From Streptomyces mangrovisoli (lineage in GTDB: Bacteria > Actinomycetota > Actinomycetes > Streptomycetales > Streptomycetaceae), in contig NZ_LAVA02000064.1 of NCBI RefSeq assembly GCF_000974985.2, positions 62,001-126,000 of the forward strand: 64,000 bases of DNA, written 5' to 3'. The notes beneath the pieces were generated by a model, which searched no databases, was not told the origin of the DNA, and saw nothing but the letters and a program-made list of their open reading frames with translations. Below, one piece after another: positions 17,901-28,172 of the stretch. Numbering within the stretch: the stretch's first letter is position 1; every line of letters begins with the position of its first letter. The translations under genes and the position numbers were made by a program.

Positions 17901-18173
17901 GGCGACGGCCGCAACGGCCGCCACCAGCAGGGGAGTTCCGGCGCCCTCGCGGGCGTAGCGCTGCCCGAAGCTGATCTGGCCCGCCTCCGCCTCGGCGAGG
18001 GCGCCCGCATAGGCGTCGTACTCCTGCGCCGCCGTCTGCGCCATCGCGTCGAGCGCGGACCGCGCCCTGGTCGTCAGCACCTGCGCGTCGAGCCGCCCGC
18101 CCGACCGCCGTACCTCCTCCTCCACCGCCCGCCCGATCATCCGTTCGACCTCCGCCCGATGGCCGTCCCGCAT
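14973..18173 (-). CDS. Large P-loop (NB-ARC-like) ATPase with C-terminal TPR array
   Basis: 1066 residues. The ATG at 18173 has a GGAGG about ten bases upstream. Residues 1-60 are helical and charged. Two hydrophobic Ala/Gly-rich stretches at about 83-97 and 104-123 look like a membrane hairpin. The P-loop is GAPGSGRTAL (245-254): the invariant Lys is replaced by Arg. Walker B is TIVLDDARD, and GGLPLALRIAGSSLG is the GLPL-type motif of NB-ARC/STAND ATPases. A winged-helix-like part follows, then about ten TPRs (for example AWAHFQLGQLYLRMDD). STAND proteins are ligand-triggered switches; the target is unknown. No fused effector domain is visible. Confidence 0.85.
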   Translation of the reverse strand: MRDGHRAEVERMIGRAVEEEVRRSGGRLDAQVLTTRARSALDAMAQTAAQEYDAYAGALAEAEAGQISFGQRYAREGAGTPLLVAAVAAVAAAVADLSLGTGAGTALGAGAVVGAVGAAATVVKVAGAHLPAAHHRAGAVSQPGGPEALRLQWLTALEVRGIRPFLDQQRMISASTGPKAGPKLRGSDKSAAARRRSALEQSFAQLPDADRTLAGRRSELAQLRQWVQAARAHTETRPTVVVLHGAPGSGRTALALRATHDLKDHFRGACVVDLRGDSAGETPLTTRDALLHLLNRLGAPREQLLFRERSSPDQQVKRLGELYRQHPASLPVTIVLDDARDPEQVRALLPERSDSLVLVTAREPLDLPADLPAWVHRLPVQALGPAGAEELLASAAQHRPEPYDAESSDRIRQLCGGLPLALRIAGSSLGPRSPRELAGDLGAYGPVAPVERALWLRYTDQQEPARRLLRRLALAGRASLGTAAAAALLATDEPEATRHLDALARAGLLDQVRGSRYRLHDLVRAFAQARLLDEEDPAERSAAQERLIVNYADLADSVLRLVDGNMSTRSDRFGPHGFTSLDEALRWLDDESSFITATLRHAEGVNQAAVRNLLGALCDYCLLRGDLYRLGEISELAQAVDEGLLVRSVQWRTGIAARQLGELDKARTTLTSVVDLYVQAHHDAGAARALCSLGITLHHQGQLTEAAARLQEALDLQQAPELATDRAWTMHALAAVERDRSRLADSLDLLTRSLVLHRRGKSVHGEAWAHFQLGQLYLRMDDVPGAEAHLRTALDLYGRTRDARGEAWALTQLSRARVVAGDPLPAVDGLRQAAARHRDNEDARGEAWTLYHLGQALEETGDLDQAVRELERARTMFSRIRDVYGLACARHHSARVTRDQSAARTGSLRNSGFARQLLVDARADFQRIGVAHGEAWTCLELAVVEAGNSRAAQALDLCDQALTLFTSYGDRRGEDWARFLRCTLLPYAAPGGIEVGTAVAQEDLSQLARTGHALRDEKLGDYIEAYQLLLERGAGLEAGWQAWRLGMVPSRHAREVMGVAVPAARQ

Positions 18174-18413
18174 GTCCCGTCCCCCTCCGGCGGCAACTCC
18201 TACGCCTACGAGTGTGCTTGGGGCGGGACGCTTGCGCGAGAGAGCGGAAGCGGATCTGTCCGGCGGGACCGGGCGGGACCGGGGCGGGAGGGGCGGGGAC
18301 CGGGGGCGGCACCCGCCCGTGCCCGCCGTCCCGTGTCCGCCGTCGGGTGGCCCTCGCGCCTTCCGGGCCGTTGATCCACGCCCCGATCCGCGTACTGCGG
18401 CAGGATGGATGCC

Positions 18414-20450
<2,037 letters not shown>

Positions 20451-20483
20451 ACGGCCCTCCGGGCAACCGGTGGTGAGTGGTCG

Positions 20484-21206
20484 TCAGCCGTGCTCGGCCA
20501 GGGCGCGGTTGACGATCGCCTCCAACTGCTCGTGGTGCGCGCCCTTCCAGTACACCCTGTGGCACGCGCGGCACTGCGCGAAGACGTCGTAGGACCGCTC
20601 GGTGCCGCCCTTGAGCCGGTCCGCGACCTGTTCCTTGGTGGCCCGCTCCAGCACCCCGTTGCACGCGGTGCAGCGGGTCCACGGGCGCAGCTCGGGGGCG
20701 AAGCGTTCGAGGACGTCGCGCAGCTGGTCCTCGGGGCGGGTGCTGTAGACGAACGCCCCGGCCCACAGCTCGCGGCGGCGCAGCAGACCGCGGTCGCGGC
20801 TGAGCATGACCCGTTTCTCGGCGGCCGAGCGGGCGGCGAGGGCCGGGTCGCCGATGTCGGTCGACTCGTAGGCGGCGTCGACCCCGAGCAGCCGCAGCCG
20901 CCGCGCGAGGGTGCCGAGGTGCACGTCGAGCAGGAAGCGCAGGGGAGCCCCGGGCACCCGCTGGGGGCGGTCGACCGGGGCCACCGTCACGGTCTCGCCG
21001 GCGGCCGGCACATGGGAGGCGGGCACCGGGCGCCCGTCGACGTTCAATGCGCCGACCTCGGTCAGCGGGACGCCCAGCGACTCGACGACATGGCCGAGGG
21101 TGGAGACACCGTCCGTCGCGACCGCGGTGGCGCCGTGGCGCCGCGCCTGCGGGACGAACACATGCAGTCCGGGGGCGAAGCCGACGTGGATCTCGGGTCC
21201 GTTCAC
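20484..21206 (-). CDS. Mut7-C RNase-domain protein with ubiquitin-like N-terminal domain
   Basis: 240 residues. The N-terminal part, residues 1 to about 80, is a beta-grasp (ThiS/ubiquitin-like) domain with LNVDGRPVPASHVPAAGETV. Residues about 88-240 are a Mut7-C (PIN-like) domain: FLLDVHLGTLARRLRLLGVD and VMLSRDRGLLRRRELW give its conserved acidic residues. A zinc ribbon follows with CTAC (RCTACNGV) and CRAC (QCRACHRVYW). Mut7-C proteins are predicted RNases; no substrate is known. It ends 34 bases before the convergent YyaL-type gene. Confidence 0.9.
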   Translation of the reverse strand: MNGPEIHVGFAPGLHVFVPQARRHGATAVATDGVSTLGHVVESLGVPLTEVGALNVDGRPVPASHVPAAGETVTVAPVDRPQRVPGAPLRFLLDVHLGTLARRLRLLGVDAAYESTDIGDPALAARSAAEKRVMLSRDRGLLRRRELWAGAFVYSTRPEDQLRDVLERFAPELRPWTRCTACNGVLERATKEQVADRLKGGTERSYDVFAQCRACHRVYWKGAHHEQLEAIVNRALAEHG

Positions 21207-21239
21207 CCGGTCAGCATGGCACGGCCGACGGGCACGGCC

Positions 21240-21875
21240 TCAGTTCTTTTCGGTGCCGAGGCCGTGCTGGAGGACGTCCAGGGTGCGGTCGAGGAGGGCC
21301 TGGAAGTCCTCCCGGTGTCCGTTCTCCGCCCAGTACAGGGAGGTCTCCATCAGGCCGCCGATCAACGACATGGCGTAGACCCGCACTTCCAGGCCCTCCG
21401 GGTCGCGGCCGGTGCGCTCGGCGATGGCCTGGCAGAGCATCCGCCCGGTGGAGGACATGCTCTGCATCATCCGCGAGCGGACCGCCGGCACCTCGACCAT
21501 CAGCCGGGTCCGCAGCCGGGAGACCTCGGGGTCCTCGTCCGCGCCCAGCTGGGTGGCCCGGTGCATCACGTACCGGAGGGAGTCCGGCCACGGCTCGTCG
21601 GCGGGCCGGGACCGGAGCTCCTCCATGATCAGCGGGTCGTACTCGTCGGTGAGGACGATGTCCTCCTTGGTGGGGAAGTACCGGAAGACCGTCGACGGTG
21701 ACACCTCGGCGCGCTCCGCGATCTGCTCGATCGTCGTGGCGTCGTACCCCTGCTCGCCGATCAGCCCGTAGGTCGCGGTGCGGATCGCCTCGCGGGTCTT
21801 GATCTTCTTGCGCTCGCGCAGACCCAGGGCGGGGCGGTCGGCGGGGGTGGTGGTGCGTTCCGTCATGGTGGTCAT
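21240..21875 (-). CDS. TetR-family repressor of the adjacent MFS exporter
   Basis: 211 residues. The helix-turn-helix is TREAIRTATYGLIGEQGYDATTI cut by the turn into IAERAEVSPSTVFRYF, at about residues 27-68. The remaining helices form the ligand pocket (ending GLGTEKN). The ATG overlaps the stop of the exporter gene (ATGA at 21875-21872), so pump and regulator form one transcript. Autorepression of this operon with a pump substrate as inducer is the usual scheme and is inferred here. Confidence 0.9.
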   Translation of the reverse strand: MTTMTERTTTPADRPALGLRERKKIKTREAIRTATYGLIGEQGYDATTIEQIAERAEVSPSTVFRYFPTKEDIVLTDEYDPLIMEELRSRPADEPWPDSLRYVMHRATQLGADEDPEVSRLRTRLMVEVPAVRSRMMQSMSSTGRMLCQAIAERTGRDPEGLEVRVYAMSLIGGLMETSLYWAENGHREDFQALLDRTLDVLQHGLGTEKN

Positions 21876-23527
21876 TGTCGGTCATCCGCCTCGGGGGCGG
21901 CCATGGCCGGTTCCGAGCTGTCCGAGCCGTCCGAGGCGTCCGAGCCGGGGGAGACCGGTGCGTGTCCGGCGGGGAGGCCGTCCCCGTCGTAGCCGCGCGA
22001 TCCGGCGCCCTCGGGCCGCTCCGCGACCGGCGTGTTCGGCAGGAACACCGCCGCGAGCAGGGCGGCGGCCACCGAGGCGACCCCGCAGACCAGCAGGATC
22101 AGGCCCATGCCGTGCACATAGGCGCTGTTCGCCGAGGCGGCGAGATGGGCGGAGCCGACCGTCCGGGCCACGATGTGCGCGGCGACCACGGAGTCCCCGG
22201 CGGTGTCCGCGAGCCGGGCGGGCAGCCCGGTGACGTCCAGCCGGTCGCGGAAGGTGCTCGCCAGCAGGGAGCCGAGCAGGGCGATGCCGATCGCGCTGCC
22301 GACCTGGCGCAGGGTCATCAGCAGTCCGGAGCCGCTGCCGGCCCGGTCGGCGGGCAGGGCGGCGAGCGCGCCGTCCATCGCCGGGACCACGGAGAAGCCG
22401 AAGCCGAGCCCCGCGATCGACAGCCACAGCGCGGTGAAGCCGTAGCCCGAGTCCGCCGTCGTACGGCTGCCGAGGACCGCCGCGAAGGCGAGCACGACGA
22501 GCCCGGCGCAGACCACGGCCCGTGAGCCGAAGCGGGTCACCACCGGCGGCGCGCCCTTCGCGGCGACCAGCAGGCCGCCCATCATCGGCAGCAGCCTGAG
22601 GCCGGTGCCGAAGGCGTCGTGACCGAGGACCGCCTGGAGGTACTGCGGGAGCACGAACAGCAGCCCGGACATGGTGAACATGACCAGCGTCGCGGCCACG
22701 GTGTTCAGCAGGAAGCCGCGGTCGGCGAGCAGCTTCATGTCGAGCATGGGGCGCGCGGAGCGGCGCTCGCGCAGCACCAGCAGCGTCAGCAGTACGGCGG
22801 AGACGGCGAACAGGGCGAGGACCAGCGGGTCGCCCCAGCCGCGGTCGGGGGCCTCGATGATGGCGTAGATCAGCGAGCCGAGGCCGGCCGCGGTGAGCGC
22901 GGTGGAGACGACGTCGACCTTGGGGGAGGACGGGTCGCGGGTCTCGGGCAGCAGGAAGACGCAGGCCACGACGCCGATCGCGGCCATCGGCAGGTTGATC
23001 AGGAAGACCGAGCCCCACCAGAAGTGGTCGAGCAGCCAGCCGCCGATGATCGGGCCGAGGGGCAGGCCCATCGCCGACGACGCCGAGATGATGCCGACCG
23101 CCTTGGTGCGCTCGTCGGGCCCGAACAGCGAGGGCAGCACCGACAGCGCGAGCGGCATCACCAGCGCCCCGCCCACGCCCATGACGGCACGTGCGGCGAT
23201 GACCCAGTTCACGTCGTCGGCCAGGGTGCCGACCAGGGAGCCGGCGAAGAACACCGCGAGGCCGGTGATGAGCATCCGGCGCCGGCCGAAGCGGTCGCCG
23301 AGCAGGCCCGCGGGGAGCATCAGCGCGGCGAAGACGACGGTGTACGAGTCCGCCATCCACTGCTGCTGGCTGATCGAGGCGCCGAGCTGGTCCGCCATGG
23401 TCGGCAGCGCCACGTTGAGGATCGTGATGTCGAAGCCGAGCGCCAGCATGCTCGCGACCAGGGCCCCGAGGGCCCACCAGCGGCGCGGATCGCGCTGCGT
23501 CTGCACGTTCTGAGTGAGAGCAACCAT
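21872..23527 (-). CDS. MFS drug exporter, DHA2 (EmrB/QacA) 14-TM family
   Basis: 551 residues with 14 predicted helices. The conserved motif A is LLGDRFGRRRMLITGLAVF, between helices 2 and 3, and ALGFDITILNVALPTMAD in helix 1 is the DHA2 motif D1. SAMGLPLGPIIGGWLLDH is motif C of antiporters. It exports toxic organic compounds with the proton gradient. The C-terminal tail after residue 500 is a low-complexity cytoplasmic part (SDASDGSDSSEPA). First gene of a two-gene operon with the TetR repressor; the start ATG at 23527 lies 7 bases downstream of a promoter-like region. Confidence 0.92.
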   Translation of the reverse strand: MVALTQNVQTQRDPRRWWALGALVASMLALGFDITILNVALPTMADQLGASISQQQWMADSYTVVFAALMLPAGLLGDRFGRRRMLITGLAVFFAGSLVGTLADDVNWVIAARAVMGVGGALVMPLALSVLPSLFGPDERTKAVGIISASSAMGLPLGPIIGGWLLDHFWWGSVFLINLPMAAIGVVACVFLLPETRDPSSPKVDVVSTALTAAGLGSLIYAIIEAPDRGWGDPLVLALFAVSAVLLTLLVLRERRSARPMLDMKLLADRGFLLNTVAATLVMFTMSGLLFVLPQYLQAVLGHDAFGTGLRLLPMMGGLLVAAKGAPPVVTRFGSRAVVCAGLVVLAFAAVLGSRTTADSGYGFTALWLSIAGLGFGFSVVPAMDGALAALPADRAGSGSGLLMTLRQVGSAIGIALLGSLLASTFRDRLDVTGLPARLADTAGDSVVAAHIVARTVGSAHLAASANSAYVHGMGLILLVCGVASVAAALLAAVFLPNTPVAERPEGAGSRGYDGDGLPAGHAPVSPGSDASDGSDSSEPAMAAPEADDRQ

Positions 23528-23533
23528 GAAATG

Positions 23534-23564
23534 AGAGTAGCTGTCAAAAGAGGTGTGCTGTCAA
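23534..23564 (-). promoter_or_regulatory. Candidate promoter and repeated TTGACAGC of the MFS-TetR operon
   Basis: On the minus strand TTGACAGC occurs twice, at 23564-23557 and 23547-23540, 17 bases apart. The outer TTGACA fits a -35 element; TACTCT at 23539-23534 could be the -10, with a 19-base spacer that is rather long. The ATG at 23527 would then be nearly leaderless. The direct repeat may be part of the TetR operator. Confidence 0.4.
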
Positions 23565-23631
23565 TAGAATGCGAGTGGCTCTCTAGCAAGGCGGCAGAAA
23601 GCGGCGGCGGGGGCGGTGCCGGACATGCGAA

Positions 23632-23661
23632 AGCGGCCACGACCGGGAGGCCGTGACCGCT
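23632..23661. terminator. Hairpin between trhA and the MFS operon
   Basis: AGCGGCCACG (23632-23641) pairs with CGTGACCGCT (23652-23661) with a single G-T mismatch and a 10-base loop. It lies 49 bases past the stop of trhA on the minus strand, so it should end the trhA transcript. It is followed by short repeats of GGGAGGGCTG at 23671-23691. Confidence 0.6.
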
Positions 23662-23709
23662 GGGAGAGCTGGGAGGGCTGGGAGGGCTGGGCGTGCGCCG
23701 GCCGGAGGG

Positions 23710-24453
23710 TCAGCCGTGCTGGTAGGCGACCAGCGAGATGCCGACGTAGTGCACGACGAAGGCGGCGAGCGTCAGCGAGTGGAACACCTCGTGGAAGCCG
23801 AACCAGCGCGGCGAGGGGTTCGGGCGCTTGATGCCGTAGATCACGCCGCCCGCGCTGTAGAGCAGACCGCCGACGATCACCAGCACCAGGACCGCGATGC
23901 CGCCGGTGCGCATGAAGTCCGGCAGGAAGAAGACCGCGGCCCAGCCCATCGCGATGTAGCAGGGGGTGTAGAGCCAGCGCGGGGCGCCGACCCAGAACAC
24001 CCGGAAGGCGATGCCGGCCGCCGCGGCGGCCCAGATGCCCCACAGCAGCCACTGACGCTTGCTCCCGCCGAGGAGCAGGATCGTCAGCGGTGTGTAGGTG
24101 CCCGCGATGATCAGGAAGATGTTGGCGTGATCCAGCCGGCGCAGGATGCCGTCCATGCGCGGGCTCCAGTTGCCCCGGTGGTACAGGGCGCTCACCCCGA
24201 ACAGCAGGCACGCCGTCAGGATGTAGACCCCGCAGGCGATACGGCCGCGGGTGGAGTCCGCCAGGGCGGTGAGGACCAGGCCCGCCACCAGGACGGCCGG
24301 GAACATGCCGAGGTGCAGCCAGCCGCGCAGTCTCGGCTTGACCGGCTCGACGAGCTCCTGGGCCTGCTGCTTGATCTGTTGCGGCAGGGAGGGCGGCGCG
24401 GAACCGTCGCCGGCGTCCTGGCCCTTGGCTGCTTCGGGGACGTGCGCAGTCAT
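23710..24453 (-). CDS. trhA: Hemolysin III / TrhA family seven-helix membrane protein (PAQR superfamily)
   Basis: 247 residues from the ATG at 24453. The ATG three codons upstream overlaps a likely -10 (TACGAT, 24466-24461), so the shorter, probably leaderless start is preferred. After a cytoplasmic N-terminal region rich in Gln and Pro come seven membrane helices. The conserved PAQR metal site is visible: FGVSALYHRG (His), LDHANIFLIIAGTYTPL (Asp-His) and FGFHEVFHSL (two His). Bacterial TrhA proteins affect membrane homeostasis; lytic activity is doubtful. The palindrome TACGGAACCGTA at 24469-24480 overlaps the promoter region. Confidence 0.9.
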   Translation of the reverse strand: MTAHVPEAAKGQDAGDGSAPPSLPQQIKQQAQELVEPVKPRLRGWLHLGMFPAVLVAGLVLTALADSTRGRIACGVYILTACLLFGVSALYHRGNWSPRMDGILRRLDHANIFLIIAGTYTPLTILLLGGSKRQWLLWGIWAAAAAGIAFRVFWVGAPRWLYTPCYIAMGWAAVFFLPDFMRTGGIAVLVLVIVGGLLYSAGGVIYGIKRPNPSPRWFGFHEVFHSLTLAAFVVHYVGISLVAYQHG

Positions 24454-24808
24454 GCGGGGCATCGTACCTACGGAACCGTAAGTTGCGGATCAGGGTGGTC
24501 CCACGCGGGGACCAAGAGTGGCCATCGTCTCACGGCGGTCATGTCCCGATCACGGCGCGATCGATCTTGATCAGGCCGCAACGCAAAAAGTCCTTCAGCT
24601 GAACCAAACGTGCACGCAAAGAAACGCCGAAACCGTGGTCTTCATCACGCCGCTCACCTGTGAGGCCCTCTGGACAGATGGGCGGACGCATCGCAGGATC
24701 AAATGAGTGCGGTCGGCACCGGATGAGCGCCAGGCATCCGTCTGGCGGGCGTCCGGGTCGCAGCCCCCACGGGGCCTCCAACCCAAAATCCCTCATTTAG
24801 GAGCAATC
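24454..24808. promoter_or_regulatory. 355-base intergenic region between trhA and pckG
   Basis: Promoter region for two divergent genes and the least GC-rich longer gap of this part. Visible elements are: TACGGAACCGTA at 24469-24480 beside the trhA start; a 7-bp inverted repeat TGGTCCC-ACGCG-GGGACCA at 24496-24514; four GATC sites in 24548-24571; the palindrome TTCAGCTGAA at 24594-24603 in an A-rich stretch; and AGGAG at 24799-24803 serving pckG. No clear -10/-35 pair for pckG could be assigned. A 62-codon reading frame at 24518-24706 shows no protein-like features and is not called. Confidence 0.5.
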
Positions 24809-26632
24809 GTGGCGCGCGACATCGCGGCTCCCACCGTCGTCCCCACCCAGCACCAGGAACTGATCTCGTGGGTCAACGAGATCGTCGACATCACGCAGCC
24901 GGACAACGTGGTCTGGTGCGACGGATCCGAGGCCGAGTACGAGCGCCTGTGCGGGGAGCTCGTCGCGAAGGGCACCTTCAAGAAACTCGACCCGATCAAG
25001 CGCCCGAACTCCTACTACGCCGCCTCCGACCCGACCGATGTCGCCCGGGTCGAGGACCGGACCTACATCTGCTCCGAGCAGGAGCAGGACGCGGGGCCCA
25101 CCAACCACTGGATGGCGCCCGGCGAGATGCGCGAGATCTTCACGGGTGAGAACGGCATCTTCCGCGGCTCCATGCGCGGCCGCACGATGTACGTCGTCCC
25201 GTTCTGCATGGGTCCGCTCGGCTCCGAGCTCTCCGCGATCGGCGTCGAGATCACCGACTCCGCCTACGTCGCCGCGTCCATGCGCACCATGACCCGCATG
25301 GGACAGCCCGTCCTCGACGAGCTCGGCACCGACGGGTTCTTCGTCAAGGCCGTGCACACCCTGGGCGCCCCGCTCCAGCCCGGCGAGCAGGACGTGCCGT
25401 GGCCGTGCAACAGCACCAAGTACATCTCGCACTTCCCCGAGAGCCGCGAGATCTGGTCCTACGGCTCCGGCTACGGCGGCAACGCCCTGCTCGGCAAGAA
25501 GTGCTACGCCCTGCGCATCGCCTCCGTCATGGCCCGCGACGAGGGCTGGCTCGCGGAGCACATGCTGGTGCTGAAGCTGACCCCGCCGCACGGCGAGTCC
25601 AAGTACGTCGCCGCCGCCTTCCCGAGCGCCTGCGGCAAGACCAACCTCGCCATGCTGGAGCCGACGATCTCCGGCTGGACGGTCGAGACGATCGGCGACG
25701 ACATCGCCTGGATGCGCTTCGGCGAGGACGGGCGGCTCTACGCCATCAACCCCGAGGCCGGCTTCTTCGGCGTCGCGCCCGGCACCGGTGAGCACACCAA
25801 CGCCAACGCGATGAAGACGCTGTGGGGCAACTCCGTCTTCACCAACGTCGCGCTCACCGACGACAACGACATCTGGTGGGAGGGCATGACGGAGGAGACC
25901 CCGGCCCACCTCACCGACTGGAAGGGCCGGGACTGGACGCCGGACTCCGCGGAGCCCGCCGCCCACCCCAACGCCCGCTTCACCGTCCCCGCCGACCAGT
26001 GCCCGATCATCGCGCCCGAGTGGGAGGACCCCAAGGGCGTGCCGATCTCCGCGATCCTCTTCGGCGGCCGCCGCGCCACCGCGGTGCCGCTGGTGACGGA
26101 GTCCTTCGACTGGAACCACGGCGTCTTCCTCGGCGCCAACGTGGCCTCCGAGAAGACCGCCGCCGCCGAGGGCAAGGTCGGCGAACTGCGCCGCGACCCC
26201 TTCGCCATGCTGCCGTTCTGCGGCTACAACATGGGCGACTACATGGCCCACTGGATCGACGTGGCCAAGGACAAGGACCAGGCGAAGCTGCCGAAGATCT
26301 ACTACGTCAACTGGTTCCGCAAGAACGACGAAGGCGCGTTCGTGTGGCCCGGCTTCGGCGAGAACAGCCGCGTCCTGAAGTGGATAGTCGACCGTCTCGA
26401 CGGCCGTGCCGAGGGCGTCGAGTCCCCGATCGGCATCCTGCCGACCAGGGACTCCCTCGACACCGCCGGGCTCGAACTGCCCGAGTCGGACCTCGACTTC
26501 CTGCTCACCGTCGACAAGGAGATCTGGCGCGAGGAGGCCTCGCTGGTGCCGGACCACCTCAAGACCTTCGGCGAGCACACCCCGAAGGAGCTGTGGGACC
26601 AGTACCACGCGCTGGTCGAGCGCCTGGGCTGA
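24809..26632 (+). CDS. pckG: Phosphoenolpyruvate carboxykinase (GTP)
   Basis: 607 residues, standard length. The GTG at 24809 has AGGAG six bases upstream and gives [15 protein letters not shown]. Motifs: the kinase-1a P-loop FPSACGKTN (271-279) with its mobile Cys, the kinase-2 region [11 protein letters not shown] (292-302), the substrate loop RPNSYYAAS (65-73), and [11 protein letters not shown]. It converts oxaloacetate plus GTP to phosphoenolpyruvate, CO2 and GDP, the entry step of gluconeogenesis. Cytoplasmic, usually monomeric. Stand-alone transcription unit, ended by a strong hairpin at 26649. The long upstream gap suggests carbon-source control. Confidence 0.96.
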   Translation: MARDIAAPTVVPTQHQELISWVNEIVDITQPDNVVWCDGSEAEYERLCGELVAKGTFKKLDPIKRPNSYYAASDPTDVARVEDRTYICSEQEQDAGPTNHWMAPGEMREIFTGENGIFRGSMRGRTMYVVPFCMGPLGSELSAIGVEITDSAYVAASMRTMTRMGQPVLDELGTDGFFVKAVHTLGAPLQPGEQDVPWPCNSTKYISHFPESREIWSYGSGYGGNALLGKKCYALRIASVMARDEGWLAEHMLVLKLTPPHGESKYVAAAFPSACGKTNLAMLEPTISGWTVETIGDDIAWMRFGEDGRLYAINPEAGFFGVAPGTGEHTNANAMKTLWGNSVFTNVALTDDNDIWWEGMTEETPAHLTDWKGRDWTPDSAEPAAHPNARFTVPADQCPIIAPEWEDPKGVPISAILFGGRRATAVPLVTESFDWNHGVFLGANVASEKTAAAEGKVGELRRDPFAMLPFCGYNMGDYMAHWIDVAKDKDQAKLPKIYYVNWFRKNDEGAFVWPGFGENSRVLKWIVDRLDGRAEGVESPIGILPTRDSLDTAGLELPESDLDFLLTVDKEIWREEASLVPDHLKTFGEHTPKELWDQYHALVERLG

Positions 26633-26648
26633 CGCCCGCACCACGACT

Positions 26649-26699
26649 CCGCGGCCGGCCGACGCGCCCTGACCAGTGATCGTCACGGGCCGGCCGCGG
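26649..26699 (+). terminator. Terminator of pckG
   Basis: CCGCGGCCGGCC (26649-26660) and GGCCGGCCGCGG (26688-26699) form a perfect 12-base-pair stem. GACG and CGTC inside the 27-base loop can extend the structure. It lies 17 bases after the pckG stop. Confidence 0.75.
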
Positions 26700-26829
26700 T
26701 GAGACCGGCGAGCCCCGCACAACGGCGTGCGAGGCCATGGGCCCGCCGTCCACCCTCCGTCCGCCCCGACGGAGACCACGACGGCGGGCCCCGCCATGCC
26801 CCACCACCGAAGCAACGCCGGGGTCAGCG

Positions 26830-26969
26830 CCCCGAAGGGGGCGCGGGGAACTGCGCGACCAGCCACGACGCACCCGCACCCGACCACCGTGCACCTCCCG
26901 CACGGCGGCCCCCGAAAGGGGCGCGGGGAACTGCGCGACCAGCCACGACGGCCCCGCACCCGGCCACCG
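26830..26969. repeat. Two direct copies (80-base period) of a Streptomyces-type intergenic repeat
   Basis: Copies start at 26830 and 26910. The core GGGGCGCGGGGAACTGCGCG plus the following 13 bases (through CCACGACG) is identical in both, at 26838-26870 and 26918-26950. Each copy begins with a GCCCC...GGGGC stem closed by a GAAG or GAAA loop. This core looks like a very common Streptomyces intergenic element (recognised from memory). Its function is unknown; RNA processing or termination are candidates. Confidence 0.7.
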
Positions 26970-27179
26970 GGCGCCACCCCCACCGCGGCCCCCGGCCTTC
27001 CCGCCCGCACGGCAACCCCCCGCACCCTCGAACATGCCGCCCGCAGGGCACCCCGCAGGGCACGGAGGCGCCGGAGCCACAATCCGCCACCCCCAATTCC
27101 CGCATCGCCTCTTTGCCGTCGCCCATTTCGGGGGACACTCGGGACATCCTTGAACGAACCCGTGAAAGAGGTGAGCGGG

Positions 27180-28172
27180 GTGCGCACACCGGTCAGTGAT
27201 CCGTTGCGGGTGGGGCCGTACCGGATCGTCGGGCGGCTGGGCTCCGGCGGGATGGGGTGGGTCTATCTCGGCCGGTCGCCCGCGGGCCGCGAGGTCGCGG
27301 TGAAGGTGGTCCGGCCCGAACTGGCCGCCGAACGCGAGTTCCGGGCGCGCTTCGCCCGCGAGGTCGCCGCCGCGCGCGCGGTCAGCGGCGCCTACACCGC
27401 GCCGGTCGTCGACGCCGACCCGGACGCCGAACTGCCCTGGCTGGCAACGCTCTACGTGCCGGGACCGCCGCTGTCGGAGGCCGTGAGCGGCGACGGCCCG
27501 CTCGCCGAGGCGCAGGTGCGCAGCCTCGGCGCCGGACTGGTCGAGGCGCTCCAGGCGATCCACTCCGCCGGGGTCGTGCACCGCGACCTGAAGCCCGCCA
27601 ACGTGCTGCTGGCGGCCGACGGGCCGCGGGTCATCGACTTCGGCATCTCCCGGGTCGACGGCGTGCCCGGACTCACCCGGCACGGCGTCGTGATGGGCAC
27701 CCCGCCGTTCATGTCCCCCGAGCAGATGCGGGGGCAGCCGGTCGGGCCGCCCAGCGACGTGTTCTCCCTCGGCGGTGTGCTGACGTACGCGCTGACCGGG
27801 CGCCCGCCGTTCGGCGGCGGCGACCAGGTCTCCTACCGGATCGTGCACGGCACCCCCGACCTGACCGGGGTGCCCGACACCCTGCGCGGGACCGTCTCCC
27901 ACTGCCTGGCCCGGCGCCCGGAGGAGCGGCCCGAACTCGCCGTTCTGCTGCGCGCGTTGCTCGGTGAGGAGCCGCCGACGGCGGTCTGGCCGCCGGAGAC
28001 CGTCGCCCGCAGCATCACCAGGCGCGCCGGCGACCTCGCCGACCGCCGCCGCCGCGCGCCCGGCACCAGCCTCTCCGTGCCGTCCTGCCTGCGCCTGCAC
28101 GCACAGGCGCTGCTGGACGCGGGCCTGACCGACGCGATGGTCTCCGAGGCGGTGGCACGTGGCGGTCGCTGA
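27180..28172 (+). CDS. Soluble serine/threonine protein kinase (Hanks type)
   Basis: 330 residues. The GTG at 27180 has AGAGG upstream; GTG codons at 27171 and 27162 are alternatives. Complete kinase domain: glycine loop LGSGGMG (20-26), VAVK lysine K42, catalytic HRDLKPAN with D136, DFG in VIDFGIS, and MSPEQ in the activation segment. Unlike PknB types it has no transmembrane helix or PASTA/sensor domain: after about residue 265 there is only a short basic helical tail. Its last 14 bases overlap the YbjN-like gene, so both are co-expressed. It stands at the head of the signalling block. Confidence 0.93.
   Translation: MRTPVSDPLRVGPYRIVGRLGSGGMGWVYLGRSPAGREVAVKVVRPELAAEREFRARFAREVAAARAVSGAYTAPVVDADPDAELPWLATLYVPGPPLSEAVSGDGPLAEAQVRSLGAGLVEALQAIHSAGVVHRDLKPANVLLAADGPRVIDFGISRVDGVPGLTRHGVVMGTPPFMSPEQMRGQPVGPPSDVFSLGGVLTYALTGRPPFGGGDQVSYRIVHGTPDLTGVPDTLRGTVSHCLARRPEERPELAVLLRALLGEEPPTAVWPPETVARSITRRAGDLADRRRRAPGTSLSVPSCLRLHAQALLDAGLTDAMVSEAVARGGR

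Larger units (their letters stand above)
26633..27179. other. 547-base gap between pckG and the Ser/Thr kinase
   Basis: Holds the pckG terminator (26649-26699), then an extremely C-rich stretch with Pro/Arg-type codons in all frames, then two copies of an 80-base repeat (26830-26989), and finally the kinase promoter region. The last 90 bases (27080-27179) are more balanced and contain TTTGCCGTCGCCCATTT and a GAGG that serves the kinase start at 27180. No protein-coding gene could be supported. Confidence 0.6.

Noticed and set aside
24518-24706. 62-codon frame in the trhA-pckG gap
   Set aside because: No Shine-Dalgarno, no hydrophobic or domain pattern, and codon use unlike the neighbours; better explained as regulatory DNA.
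26830-26969. Possible CRISPR array
   Set aside because: Only two repeat copies, the spacing sequence is similar in both copies rather than unique, and there are no cas genes; the TPR-CHAT gene alone is not evidence for a type III-E system.
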